NCBI GenBank assembly: GCA_033398695.1
Contig: CM065802.1
Span: 147,298,096-147,362,095 of the forward strand
Origin: Orobanche coerulescens
Lineage: Eukaryota; Streptophyta; Magnoliopsida; Lamiales; Orobanchaceae
Direction of reading: 5' to 3'
DNA length: 64,000 nt
Shown in pieces: positions 1 through 11,309 of the stretch; within the stretch, counting starts at the first letter, position 1; the number at the start of each line of letters is the position of its first letter. A model generated the notes under the pieces. That model had not been told where the DNA came from. It saw only the letters and a list, made by a program, of their open reading frames with translations, and did no database searches. A program made the translations under genes and the position numbers.

Positions 1-748
1 GTCTAGTAACCGGGGGCATTCGCGTGATCCGTTGTTTACCCTCGCGTAAAACGACGACTCTGATTAGACTAGTGATTTAGATATTTCACATGTGCCAAGG
101 ATAGGGAACCTAGTAACCGGGGGTATTCGCGTGACCCGCTGTTTACTCTCGCGTAAAACGGCGACCTTGATTCGGACATGGGGAAATTATATATTCGAGT
201 TGTTTCTCCGTTGTAGACGGGAACTTAGTAACTAGAAGCATCCATGTGCCCCATGAGTCTCTTTTACGTCAAACGGTTTCTTAATACATGAGAATGGAAG
301 TTCCACCCTAGGATTACCCCGATGAAACATCCCGAGATCCTAACCTAGTGGTCAACTCGAATCAAATTCTTGAACATATATATATATAAGGGAATACTGA
401 CCGAGGTTTATTTGTTATGAAACTCGTGAAAATTGTGCCACTAGACTGTGTAACGGGACGAACTATCTTGTTTATTTTAGCCTTTCATATTGACGGTCGA
501 TTTGACTCACGTTTTGTTAATCTTTGAGCTGGATTTTCTTCATGAACGAATGATTAGGACTGAACTTGATTACTTTGCGGAATCATTATTCTGAGTGCAA
601 CTCGCTTTTACGACACTCGGATTATTTAGAGAGAATTACAGGATAGTATTGATTAGGTTGAACACTATGAGTTGCACGATGATTCACGACTTTCTTTTTC
701 TTTTCTTTTTGTTGTTCGGGACGAACAAGGCTTAAGTTTGGGGGGGTT
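1..748 (+). mobile_element. 3' noncoding internal end of an Athila/Tat-like LTR element
   Basis: No long open frame. A block beginning CTAGTAACCGGGGG occurs at 3 and again at 110, a direct duplication of about 107 bp. The same duplicated block, followed by the same ordered landmarks (AACTAGAAGCATCCATGTG, then CCCGATGAAACATCCCGAG), occurs at 50229-50580 and 53976-54320 inside the triple-LTR array, although the LTRs of the two families look unrelated. The segment ends in a purine tract, AAGTTTGGGGGGG (about 734-746), a polypurine primer for plus-strand synthesis directly before an LTR. The 5' part of the element lies outside the window. Confidence 0.75.
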
Positions 749-2149
749 TGATAAGTGGTAATTTTACCACATTTTTCTAGGATTTTATACTAGGTTTTTA
801 TCTCGTGTCGTGATTAATGTGCTCGTATTTGGCTTATTTATGATTAGTCGAGCCGTATTACGCGTTTGGGTTGGTTTTAGTGTGTTTGCAGGTTTTTAGA
901 GCCAAAAGGACCCAAAACGAGACAAAGGACCGAGAGTCGAGTCAAACGGACGAAGAAACGGATTTTTGCGAAAGACAGACGAACCTATCGGCCAGCCTAT
1001 CGGCCGATAGACCCGTCCGAAAGGAGTTGCTGCCCTATCGAGTGAAGAGATCGACGAACCAACTATCGGCCAGCCTATCGGCCGATAGGCCAGGCCGATA
1101 TGCTGCCCAGCGGACTCTCGTGTTTTGACGAATTATGACTCTTTTGGATAGTTTTTGTTTCCTAGATTAGGGCTAACCGAGATTTTAACCCCCTTAGGCT
1201 ATATAAACCTCCTTTGAGACCTAGTTTTATGATCTTGGATCATCTTTTATCAATCTTTCATCAGCCCTTTTCATCTATTATCATCTTTAGCAGATTTTTT
1301 AGCAAGATTTATTTCTTTGATGCAAGAACTTTTTGGAGGAGAATTATTATTGTTTTTCAGAGATTGAAGACTCGGAGTTCATCCGTAAGGGTTGTAATCT
1401 CTCTTTTCATATTAATAATATGCATTCTTCATCTATTTCTTGTTTAATTTCAATTATGTCTGGCTAAATTCATTGATTGATTCTAGGGTTAGTAAATTTA
1501 ATTGATGTTCACATGATATTCCTTTGATTACCTTTTGACCTTTCATCCTAGGCTTGTGTTCAAGTTGTGTTAAATCTCATGTTAGATTAAAGGGCCCTTA
1601 ATCGATGCATGTTAGCTAATTAATTTTGTCCGGAAGGAGTAATTGATTAGTGGAAATACTTGATGCACAATATGATTTTATCTTGAGACCTAGCGGAGAA
1701 AGATAAATCATAGATAAATAAGTTGGTGCTTTTTTAGTGATTTCAATTCTTTGAGCCCTGGCGGGGAAAAGGGTTTAAATTAACTATCTTTCTAGGTTGC
1801 CTTGATCGGAATTCTAGATCGGCTGAGTGATTATTTCTAGGATTGAATTAAAATTTGGGGAAAAGGAATCAAGTGAATGGATTGTGTGAACTCAATTAGA
1901 TGATACTACCCTAGGATCAATTATCTTTAGACTTGTGATTTTATCTTGCTAATTTGGTTATTGCTTGATTTAGATATTTCATCTTTTATTTAATTTTTGT
2001 TCTTCAATTTTTAAAGTTAGATAATTAGAAACAAACCAATATTTTGGATTCCTAAATAACAGTCAAATTTTGAGTAGAGTTACTTCCTTTATTTTCGACA
2101 CATCAATTCCCTTGGGTTCGACACCTTGGAAATACTCCGAGGTTTTACA
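749..2149 (+). mobile_element. 3' LTR of an Athila/Tat-like element (end approximate)
   Basis: The segment starts TGATAAGTGG immediately after a polypurine tract and reads through a TATA box (CTATATAAACC near 1199) into a leader-like T-rich stretch. It ends about 2149, where GGTTTTACA gives a plausible CA terminus; that end is inferred because no primer-binding site or target duplication confirms it. An 85-aa frame at 871-1128 only crosses the palindrome repeats and is not a gene. The U3 part holds the CTATCGGCCGATAG palindromes listed separately. Confidence 0.6.
984..1089. repeat. Duplicated GC-rich palindrome CCTATCGGCCGATAGG in LTR U3
   Basis: A unit reading CTATCGGCCAGC followed by CTATCGGCCGATAG occurs twice, near 984-1010 and 1061-1089. 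The second copy contains a perfect 16-bp palindrome (1074-1089); the first has 14 bp (997-1010). The start-to-start distance is about 78 bp. Both sit 110-200 bp upstream of the TATA box at about 1199, where enhancer elements lie in an LTR. Confidence 0.8.
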
Positions 2150-2204
2150 AATTTTAAAATTGATCGGATTTGAAAACCTTACTACGCGAATCCTAGCGAT
2201 CAAC

Positions 2205-3271
2205 CCCTCGCAGAAAACCGTTCTTAGGCCGCGACCCCGAGAAGGTCGAAAGGTAAGCTTGGTTCATCTGTTGAGTTTTGTCACTTGCGTAGGAGATGTA
2301 CTGACCCATTTGTTCTTGTTGCAGGGTCCGTCTTGCCGACCTGAACACCTCGTCGATGTTGTTGTATTTCCTGGCGAGCAGGTCTCCCCGCGAGGCTTGC
2401 GACGTCCCTCACAATGTCTCCCGGGCTATCTCTTCCCTACCGAAGGCTTGGACGACCGACCTGGATGCGATCGCGCGCCGGCGGTCCGGAGACGCAATGC
2501 AGGTGACTCTTGCCCTGACCCTCCAAGCGGCAACGATGGCCGCTCAAGCTGTAAAGGACTACAAGGGGCGGCCCTCTATTGCCCGTCTCCATTCGAACCT
2601 CGAGGCTGCTCGGAAAAAGAACTCTGAGTTTTCCGACAGGATCATAGCTATGGAGAAGGATTCCTTGGAAGCGGCTAAATGGGCAAGTCAAGGCCTTGAG
2701 CTAGCGAGACAGGATTCTGAGCGGGCCCGGGCGACGGTCGACCGGCTTCGAGATCAGATGCAGAGGCCCATCGGTCGTACGCGGCTGCCTAGAAGGAAGC
2801 CGATCAGCTGAAGATGACTGTCGCTCAGCTAACTAGCGAGCTGGCATCGTCGAGGGGAGAGACGGCTGCTAAGGAGTCCGAGCTTCAGGGTGCGCAACAG
2901 ACGGTTGCGGAGTTGAAAGGAAAGATGGAGGCGACCGAGGCCGATCCTTTTCTAACGTGGAGTTCGTCAGCAAGTTTGCCTACTACATGGCGTTCACTGA
3001 TTCGCTCCACGCCGCTAAGAGGGGAGGGCTGGAGGTTGGACCTCTCGCTGAAAACTTCAAGGCATACGCGCTGGAGCATCCTCTTCATCCTGCCTTCTCC
3101 GTGCCGATCTTGGACCTCTCGGATATCAGTGTAGACCTGAGCTGGTACCCGACTCCCAAAAATCTCATTCATCCAAATGCCCCGGAGGACGGGGAGGCAG
3201 CTCCGGAGGCCGGCGAGGGAGCGCGGTCCGATCCAGCGGTCGAAGGTGAAGGCCAGGCAGGGATAGCCTGA
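2205..3271 (+). pseudogene. Decayed spliced gene of a Tat-type element, coiled-coil protein
   Basis: The frame from about 2210 to 2252 continues after a short canonical intron (2253-2324, AG|GTAAGC to TTGTTGCAG|G). It then runs in three successive frames: about 2325-2810, 2814-2940 and 2957-3271, implying two frameshifts. The middle is rich in Ala, Glu, Lys, Arg and Gln and looks like a coiled coil. The C-terminal part (YYMAFTDSLHAAKRGG, then LSWYPTP) resembles proteins of uncertain function often found in plant Tat-like gypsy elements; that recognition is from memory. It lies opposite in strand to the gag relic at 4577-6343. Some Tat elements carry an antisense ORF near the 3' LTR, which fits. 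The start was lost to the neighbouring LTR element. It is probably not functional. Confidence 0.6.
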
Positions 3272-3689
3272 GGTTCTACGTCCTTCTTTTTGTTTTTGTT
3301 TTTGCCTTGTAATTATTGTAGCTTTCCTTGTACTTTAGCCTTTGGGCGACCGTGTTTGTACTTTTGCATTCCAAGTAATGAAATGAAAGTTTGCTTCTTT
3401 GATGTATTGCTTGAATGATTGTTTTTCTCTGAGTCTTTGCATGGCTTTATACAAATGTGTCAGGAAAGATTGTTGCGTGTATAGCTCCAAGTGAATTGAT
3501 AAACTCATATTGATAACTTTTACAACAAAGTCGATTGCTGCACATACATCTGAAAAATGCCGATCTCCATATGTAATTTAATAGGGACAATCGTCGTATT
3601 TATAGCTCCGCCCTTCCATTGTTTTTGTTCACTTAGTGAAAGTAAGGGGATGAAAATAAATCATTGAGTGAGCGGTCTTCAATTTTGCA
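3272..3689. other. Noncoding 3' flank of the antisense gene
   Basis: T-rich sequence directly after the stop codon at 3271 contains a polyadenylation-like AATGAAATGAAA near 3379. It probably serves as the 3' untranslated region of the preceding relic. Nothing else was recognised. Confidence 0.4.
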
Positions 3690-4620
3690 GATTCCTCGAG
3701 GAAGGCCGTCCATCTCGTTCTAGAGGAACCATGCACGGTCGCGGAGTTCGATGAAACCGACCTCCACGATCATGTCTTGTGCGCGAGTGACATTCCGTCA
3801 GATGGCTAAGTTCTCACGACTCACTTAATAGTGAGGGTCCTCCATAGGCTGCGCCCGCCTCGTATTTAAACGAAGGGCGTGTGGTCTTGGTCTGGAGGAG
3901 TCCTTGCGCGGGGCATTGTCGGATTAATCGACTCCACGACCACGGATTGTTAGCACTTTTCTACCTCCAATCGACATGTAAGATGACGATCCTCGACGGT
4001 ATACATTGTGACGGGGGGAGGGACGCGTCGTATTGTCTGGATCCACCATTTTAGGTGATGGACCTTCGAGGGCGGGCGAACGTGTCCACAGCTCTGTTTT
4101 GGAGGGCCCTTAGGCTACGCCTGCCTCGTATTTAAGCGAAGGGTGAGCGATCGTGGCCCAAAGGGACCTTGCACGGGCACAGAGAATGGTTCCATCATCC
4201 TACACAGCCATGTCGACACTCTTCTACCTCGGACCGTCATGTCAGATGATGATCCTCGACGGTATACGTTGTGTAAGGGGAGGCGATAGCTTGCCCAGGT
4301 TCTTCATGTTGATGACGAACTTTAGAGGGCGAGCGAGTCATCCTCTAATTTGTTTTGGAGGGTCCTTTGGCTACGCCCGCCTCGTATTTAAACGAAGGGC
4401 GAGCGATCGCAGCCCAAAAGAACCTTGCATGGACGGATCGTCGGTTTTATCGACCTTCGCGACCATGGCGGCAATTTTCTACCTCGGATTGTCATGTTAG
4501 ATGGCGATCCTCGACGGTATACGTTGTGCTGGGGAAGAGATCGCCTGCCTAGGTCCATCATATCAAATGACGAACTTTAGAGGGCGAGCGAGTCATCCTC
4601 TTTTTCGAAGCATTTGCTCA
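3690..4620. repeat. Tandem repeat of about 257 bp, roughly three and a half copies
   Basis: The landmark TTCTACCTC recurs near 3958, 4222 and 4478, each followed by GATCCTCGACGGTATAC. A second landmark, CGTATTTAARCGAAGGG, recurs near 3870, 4127 and 4383, giving a period of about 256-264 bp. The first copy is partial and diverged. Tat/Ogre-type elements often carry tandem repeats between pol and the 3' LTR, and this array lies between a gag relic and the antisense gene, as expected if pol was deleted. Short frames at 4153-4689 are repeat artefacts. Confidence 0.8.
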
Positions 4621-6343
4621 GGCAGTAGCCTTTGGTTTCATGAGGCGGGAATCGGGGAGAGACTTTCGAAGTTCCCTCCTCTTGATTGAAGCATATGGAT
4701 CCGGTCGCCAAGGTTGATCGAGGGGTCGACTCGTTTGAGTCTTCCGGCCTATTCGCTTTCAACTCTGGCGACCGTATCGGGAGATCGATGGGGCTCCGGC
4801 TAAGCCAATAAACTGTCCAACTTGCCCCCCTCGAACAATCTCCAGAGTTACCTGAGGAGGTCGTGGTATTGGTTGGTGCTGTGACCGGGACTCTTGTGGT
4901 AAGCACAATATTGATTGTGGTCCAGATGACCATTGTCCTTTATTGCCTTTGGCTTGTGTAGCAGTTCACGCCCCTTGATGGCGTAAAAAATGTGGGCCGG
5001 AGTTTAGTTGAACTTGTGAAGAAGATGGGCTTCCACATACTCGAAGGCCTTGAGATCATCGGGTGGCTTGGCGACCGCCTTTTTGGGTTTGACGATCGCC
5101 GTCTTTCGGATGGGAGGCGGCGTCCCCTCGCCTAGGCGGAGGGTGAGCATCCTGTGCCTGGCCAGAAAGTCGGTAGCCTTAGCGCGGAAGATCGCATAGG
5201 TTGGGGGGGATGTCCTTGGTGAGGTGTCTAAATATGGGTGAATGACCATAGAATCCCCCCAGGACCGAGTAGAGAGTGAGCTCGTCGCTGATGGGCTCGC
5301 CGGTGAGAACTATTTCATCTTCCCCCTGCCTGATTTTCATCATGCGGTTGGGGCCTTCCGGTCTGGCGACCTTGGCAGCGAAGTATGATGTGAAGTCACT
5401 CGCCAGTTTCTCAAAGGAGATGATCGATCGCGGTGGTAGTGAGACGTACTACCTATGGGCCAGCTCACCCAATGTTAACGGGAATACTCGGCACTTGGTC
5501 GCGTCTGATGCCCCACACCCGGTCATGTAGATACGGAACTTGCTTAGGTAGGTCTCGGGGTCCGATCTGCCTTCATATAGAGGTGTTTTGGGAGACGCGA
5601 TCCTTGGTTGCATGGGGGCAAGCTCGATGTGGACCGCGAGTGGCTCGGTCGGTCCGATGATCTTTCTACTAGCGCTTGCCCCAGTATCTAAGAGCACTTT
5701 CATCTCGTCGAGCTGACGCTGCATAGCGGCCATCGTCGCGCCTAGCTGTTCGCGGCTAGGCGCTCGGAGCGGGAGCTGAGGCGATCAAGTACTGACCCCC
5801 TGGCTCCGCTGTCGATGATTTCCTTGCTGCGTGGCTAGATTCTTTGGCGAATGGGGGCCAGACGGCTGACCTGTAATTGGTTCGGAGTTGGGTAGGCCGA
5901 ACTCCTGGTGACGGACTCGGATTCCGTCGTCTTGTGGTTGGGCCAGAATGTCCCGGTCGCCGTGATGGATTGCTTCCTAAGCGGCTGAAGACGGAACCGT
6001 CCCACCTCGCGAGAGCCTTTTCTCGTGAATCAGGGCTTTCGGACGATCGCTCGACCAGTAACCCCTTGAACTTTCACTTGCCCGCGCGGCGGATGGCCGA
6101 GGGAGTTATAGCGGGCGCCGTGTATGCTCTCTGTCGCTCCCTTAGGATGGCCATTGCCTCCTCGATCTGTTCAGCGGTTTGGAACTGGTCGAGCGAAAGG
6201 CTAGGACCGTCCCTCGGGTGCGGGATCGAGAGTCTCGCATTGCCGCGGCTACCCTCTACCGTAGGTCGGGGCTCAGATCGAGCCGGAATTAGGCGTCCAG
6301 CGGATCAGGGAGTGGATCTCTTCGATGTGTTGGCGGACGTCAT
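4577..6343 (-). pseudogene. gag: Gag of a Tat-type Ty3/gypsy element, degraded
   Basis: Read on the minus strand, an ATG at 6343-6341 opens a frame broken by stops and shifts. The core at 5449-5733 reads TPLYEGRSDPETYLSKFRIY and is typical of the plant retrotransposon gag domain, the capsid protein that packages element RNA. It continues through 5004-5249 (YAIFRAKATDFLARHRM). A motif near 4860-4890, YCAYHKSPGHSTNQY, resembles the Cys/His region that follows gag in Tat-lineage elements. No protease, RT or integrase follows; a tandem repeat comes next, so the element is an internal-deletion derivative. The ORF on the other strand at 5877-6365 is a shadow. Confidence 0.7.
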
Positions 6344-6472
6344 GATTCTGAAGGTTTTTGTTTAAAGAACAGTGAGTGTTTCTTCAAGTATATGCCCCGA
6401 AGAACAGTGAGTGTTCTTCGAGACGGTAGGAATAAAAATGAAGGTAGATACTCCCCTTCTTCTAGTGCCAAT

Positions 6473-7586
6473 TGTTGTTACCCAAAATATTATCAGGAGA
6501 TGATATTGCTGGAATGGTCGAGTAACAAACAGATGAGAGAGTATGTCCATGGGGAAGGTAAATAACACAAGATTTGTCGGGGTTGTTAGTCCCAGGCTTG
6601 AATGCTCTCACGAGATATTATTAATACAAATACTTGGGAGTACAAATATTAATGTTAGAGTACAATTACAATGAGTGTAAAGACCCTGGTTATCTTAGCT
6701 ATCGAGTGCTGAAGATTGCTGGAAGAACCAGAGGAGATGCTCTGTGAGTTCTTGTAACAATGATGGATTGTTGTACCGATAGTGTGAAATCAATGGTTTC
6801 TCACTATATGAGTTAGCTGAGTATCTGAGCTTCTGAGCTTGTGAATCTCTTCGGATCTGAACTGTAGGGAGTTCTTGCCTCTGCCGACCGTCTTTTTGGT
6901 TAAGAGGTGCTGAGAGAGAAATCCTAAAGTAGATTCAAGAGAGAAAGTCGAGAGGAATATTAATGTCTGAATGTTTTTCGGGAAGTATTTTTGGGAACGT
7001 ATTTCGGAACCTTTTTCCAGTTGCTGGAGGTTCTCTATTTATAGGACTGGGAGTCGCTGGGCGATCGTCTTTGCTATATTATAATAAGCGGGCAATCGTC
7101 TTTAGCACATGGGTTGGTCTCCCTGAAGTCCGCAGAAGTTGCTGGCTGCCAGATGTGCGAACCAATGAGAGGCCAACACGCGTCTATGTCGCTGTCTTGG
7201 GAGGTCCTACTTAGGACCTTTTGGCGGGTCTGTCGGTAGGTGAGGCCGTCCTTGTCACTGACAGCTGCTGATGGGATGGAGTCAATGATCCATGTTCTGC
7301 GGCGCCTTTCGCAGATCTGCACATGGGTCCTTGCTTCGTGATCCAATCTTCGTAGACTTTGACGGACGATGGCCTTGTTTGAGGCACAGGATGGTCGTCC
7401 TTGGTCGGGCACAAGAGTCGATCGCTATGTGCCAAAAGGTGATCGCCTTGGGAGTCGATCGCTAGATATTCGAAGGCGGACTGTTACATTTGTTTTGACA
7501 AGTTCGTCGTAGCTCATTTGGTCGTGAACTCGGTCGCTCGTCCCTTATACCGATCACCGTCGAGGCGTATAAATCGCCACACAACA
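6473..7586 (-). mobile_element. 5' LTR of the deleted Tat-type element
   Basis: On the minus strand it begins TGTTGTGTGGCG at 7586 and ends GGTAACAACA at 6473, giving TGTTGT/ACAACA ends and about 1,114 bp. A TATA box (TATAAATAG, minus, about 7033-7042) fits transcription toward lower coordinates, into the gag relic. The sequence just inside (ATTGGCACTAGAAGAAGG, 6472-6455 minus) sits where a primer-binding site belongs but is not the initiator-Met type. No target duplication could be matched because the far LTR is missing. Confidence 0.7.
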
Positions 7587-7756
7587 ATATGTTTTGGCGA
7601 TGTATGTCGTCTTGAAAGTTGACGTTGGTTTTAAGTGGGTGAATGCCTTGGTTCAGTTAATGATATCTATTGCGTTTTATGTTGGTCTAAGCTTGGTAGG
7701 TTCTCCAAAAAGAACCTACGGTGCTGTAATATCTCTATAAATCACGGGGGTGTTAC
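7587..7756 (+). mobile_element. 3' part of a gypsy LTR
   Basis: The stretch ends GGGGGTGTTAC followed by TGAATTTGGTATCGGAGC. This matches the LTR-end and primer-binding-site arrangement of the chromoviruses elsewhere in the window (for example 33613-33642). The primer site at 7763-7774 (TGGTATCGGAGC) pairs with initiator-Met tRNA with one mismatch. The rest of the LTR is missing to the left, where it meets the Tat LTR. Confidence 0.65.
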
Positions 7757-8559
7757 TGAATTTGGTATCGGAGCATAGGTTTATAGATACCTAGGTTGTT
7801 GGTGTTTTGGGTCTATTAAAGTTGAGTTGGTCGTTTGTTTATGATATCATTGAGTTGTTGCCGTCTCGTGCGACCTATGCTGTAAGTCTCTCTGAACTTT
7901 AATTCTTTCTGCCCAGATTGTTTTGGTCTCTTTTCGATCATGCTTGGATTCTGAGTTCCTCATGTGAATTATGTTCCATTGGAGTTGTATCTATTGTTTT
8001 CCTTTTCTTGTACGTCTAAAGAACTGGTACATGTTGATGTACGAGAAGGTAAGTCTTTCGATTGTAAGCTCCCTCCTATTTATATGATGGTTGTGTTGTG
8101 TTAACTCGATTAGCCCTAGGTTGAAGGGTTGGAATTTGTTGATGGTATTAGGATTGCTGGGATGTGCATGAGTATACTATACGGTCTGGGTGGAAATAGT
8201 TATATAACGTATGTTGGAAAACCAGGAATGTTATTGATTCCTAGATTCCATGTGATTTTTCAGTATCAATTTTATCTGCTGCTTGAGTATCTTGAGATTG
8301 GTATTTTGCAAACTGGGTTTTATTTTGTAAAATCGATTCCCTAAAGCGAGTTTTGGCATTTTGGCCTTGAACGTTTTGACGATACTTTTATGACGGTATT
8401 TGGTGTTTTATAAATGACTTTGTGAGTATTTGAAAAATATTACTGTCATCGGCCTTTTGGGCGTTTTTGAACGTTTTTGAAAAATAGTGTTTAGCCTGGT
8501 GGGTTCCGTCGCGGGGCCCACGGCGCTGTAATATCCCAGGCGGTTTTAGGGATGTTACA
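7757..8559 (+). mobile_element. Gypsy leader fragment fused to a second LTR end
   Basis: After the primer site comes noncoding leader-like sequence. From about 8400 the text again resembles the end of a chromovirus LTR: GCCTGGTGGGTTCC, GGCGCTGTAATATCCC and finally GATGTTACA ending at 8559. The expected primer site after it is degraded (GATTATGGTGAAA). No start of this LTR and no coding frame could be recognised; a 71-aa frame at 8129-8344 has no visible domain. Confidence 0.45.
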
Positions 8560-9478
8560 GATTATGGTGAAATATTTATAATGGCTTTTGAAACCCTTTC
8601 AAATGGTGACAAATCTGCGATTTAATATCGCTATATGAAATGAATATGTATTCGGTAGAAAATCTTTCTTTTCAATCAAACAACTAACAGAAGGGGAAGA
8701 ACTTTCATTTATCCAAATCCGAGGTAGATTTTTGAAATAATTTCGGATTATAGACATTTCTGAAAATTTTAAAAGTACAAATTGTTTTGTGCATTATTTA
8801 AAAATGATTTCAAAATCGACATGTAAAATAAAACTTCCTCTTCTAAAGTATTCACGAGTTTTAGGTGAAATGTGACTCGCCCTTAATTGCAAAGATTATG
8901 TTTCGGACATGGTATTATTATTCCTGTCAGGAGACCAAAAGTTGATTCTAAGTAGAATACGCATGTGCATATATATTCTCACCCTTGTATATAGTATACG
9001 TACCTCCTAAAATCCGATATTCTAGTGTTGCCTACTCTGAGTACTCGGAGATGTTGATTGTGTTCGGTGGCGTTACTATACGAAAGAGTATTACAAGTCT
9101 GGGTATATCGAATCTTGACGGAAGTAGATATGTTGGCGATTGTGTGAGCAATGATGTTATCCAAACGATAATGATTTATGCTGCGGTGGAGGAGTGCTAA
9201 GGTCGGACGGTGCCCTACGAAGCCCCCTCAGCAACTAAGTCGACAAGCGGGGCAAGCAGACAGAAGACATCTGGAAGATTCTGGGCAATAGTGCTCAGAT
9301 TTGCGTTGAGGTTATGGTGTGAACATTCGTGTTAATGGTCTTTCGAAGATTCCTCGCATGACGTTGTATACTTACAAACCGATGTGTTCGGATTTGCACA
9401 CTGCCGCTTATTAGTAACCTTCGGTTCTGGTGCTATTTGATGGGTGTTCATGACTCTATTACTGAATCGGAGCAGTTA
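8560..9478. other. Unassigned noncoding sequence
   Basis: No frame longer than about 70 aa and no recognisable domain, RNA gene or terminal repeat. It lies between an LTR end and a palindrome array, so it is probably U3 or internal retrotransposon sequence. This is inference from position only. Confidence 0.35.
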
Positions 9479-9720
9479 GCATACACTACCTTGTGGACAG
9501 CGCATGCTAACACGAGATGCAGAAACTACCGTATTCAATTGAGAATTCAGCAGCGCACGCCATGTAATTATGTAGCGCACGTTAAAGTGCAGCAGTTAGC
9601 GCACGCTATGGAGAGGGTAACACGTGCTAACTGGTAGTTCAGGGGCAGTCCAGAGGCTACGAGACTGAGGTTGGGGGTCTCGTTAGTGCACGCTAACACT
9701 TGTGGTTAATGCACGCTAAT
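9479..9720. repeat. Palindrome cluster 1 (TAGCG-NN-CGCTA type)
   Basis: About eight copies of the imperfect palindrome, near 9479, 9502, 9552, 9574, 9597, 9620, 9683 and 9706. Several have decayed (GCGCATGC, ACACGTGC, GTGCACGC). Within groups the spacing is about 22-23 bp. The cluster stops just before the TATA-like CATATAAACTAGG near 9729, as in the other clusters. Confidence 0.8.
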
Positions 9721-9728
9721 CTGTCCAG

Positions 9729-9741
9729 CATATAAACTAGG
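9729..9741 (+). promoter_or_regulatory. TATA box of a relic gypsy LTR
   Basis: ATATAAAC about 10 bp after the last palindrome of cluster 1, followed by a pyrimidine-rich leader. The arrangement is the same as in the better-defined LTRs at 31814, 42018 and 58190. Function is inferred from position. Confidence 0.55.
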
Positions 9742-11199
9742 CAGCAATCATGATTCCTCATTTCCAGTCTTTTCTTTTTCTCCGTGGGTGACATCAGGAT
9801 AGGAATTGAAGGTGATGAAGGTTCGTGATCTTGACCGATTTTGTTTCATTCAAATGTTTTGGGGTATAACATTTTCTAACCCAATGTCCTTTGTCGGATT
9901 GAGGCAATTCCTTGATTTTCCCTTGAATTGACATTTTGTGAATTTTGTCCTTGATCTCAGTCCCAACCCGATTCTGATGAACGGATTGATGTTAAATATT
10001 ATTGTTGGTCATGCCTTATGAATTGCATATCCCTAATTCCGACCCTTTTAATTCGATTGACAATTCTAAAGATTCTGAAGAACTTTGAACAAATTAACGT
10101 TGATCAAATGTTCGTAAACTCTTGGTGAGCAAAACAAGTGATCAAGAGACATCCTGTACTTCAGATGATGGCAAGTGATGCTTTCTTAATACGTCCAAAT
10201 TGTGGATGCTCCCGACAATTGTGGTTTTTGTCATGTGTTGGTTCCAAGATTTGGTAATATACCCCCATTGTTATTGAATATTGGGCCATATTTTCTTTGG
10301 TAACTCATGATTCTATCCGAGCAAACCATATCTATTGTGTTGTGCTTTATTTTGATTTCAACTTATGCCATTAACTGGATCGCGTCACTACCGAGAAATC
10401 CTCGCGATATTAGCAGTCATTTCGCATTCGTCGGGATGCCCAGAGATTTGGTCAACTGACCTTATGAAATTGCTTGTTACGTTATTACCTTGCTTCCATT
10501 GTTCTAAATTTCGGGAACTAACTTTTTTATTTAAAGTGGATCGTGACACCCGAGTTTTGACTTCTTTTTCCACCATAATTCGCTTATGTTCGATGGTACC
10601 TTCTGAATTTGTTCTGTTCTTCGGTTTTTGTCGTTTGAACGAGTTATGATATTGTTTCAAATGAATCCATCCACAATTGTGCCTTTTCCCAAGTTTAGTT
10701 CAATTCTTGTGAGTCCTATGCGAAATGAACGTCTTGTAATCCTTACAAGTTCATTTTATGTCGTGGATTGAGGTGTGAACTTTGGGGTTGTTGTTCTATT
10801 ATTATCGTCCAGTTGATTGTTGTCCAATCAATATTGTTCGATCGTTGTGATTCAATTGTTGTTGCTCGATCTTGCATCGTGATTATCGAGCATCTCACTT
10901 CTTTAAGGTTCAGGTATCTGTTCCAATATGTGATTTTCCCAACCTTTGAAGTTGTCGGAATTATATATATTTGTTCAGCGTTAAACCCGCATTTTGATTG
11001 TTGTACTATTCGGATTATCAACCAACATGTTATTTCCATATTATTTAGTTTTGGAAACTTTGAGGAAAAAAGAATGATGGAATTTATTCCATCATAGACT
11101 TTTATCTACCACTCAAAAACTCTCTCTTTGTTATTTTTATTTCTTAACTTTTAATTTTATTACAATAATGTTAAAATCTAATAAAATTTTATTAATATA
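9742..11199. other. Noncoding sequence, probable LTR leader and unassigned DNA
   Basis: No convincing gene. Frames of 90-109 aa at 10365-11097 overlap on both strands and have no recognisable domain. The first few hundred bases follow the TATA box and may be the R/U5 part of the same LTR, but no LTR end or primer site was found before the Helitron-like terminus at 11248. Confidence 0.35.
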
Positions 11200-11249
11200 A
11201 TTAAATATTTAGTATTTTATGTCGCGCATCGCATGAAAGGACATCTAGT
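11200..11249 (+). mobile_element. Possible Helitron 3' terminus
   Basis: The stretch GTCGCGCATCGCATG near 11221 followed by ACATCTAGT (CTAG at 11245-11248) resembles the short GC-rich hairpin plus CTAG ending of plant Helitrons. The next base is T, as expected for insertion between A and T. The hairpin is weak here. The orientation implies a Helitron lying to the left, distinct from the minus-strand gene relic to the right. No 5' TC end was located. Confidence 0.4.
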
Positions 11250-11309
11250 ATATATAAATGTACACACACGCATATAATTACAAAAGAATTATGGAAACAA
11301 AATTACCTG

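Noticed and set aside
871..1128. 85-aa frame as a gene
   Set aside because: Lies in LTR U3 across the CTATCGGCC repeats; the apparent peptide repeat is just the translated palindrome.
5877..6365. 162-aa plus-strand frame
   Set aside because: Antisense shadow of the GC-rich gag relic; no domain.
10365..11097. Possible host exons
   Set aside because: Overlapping frames on both strands, no domain or convincing splice sites, inside transposon-derived DNA.
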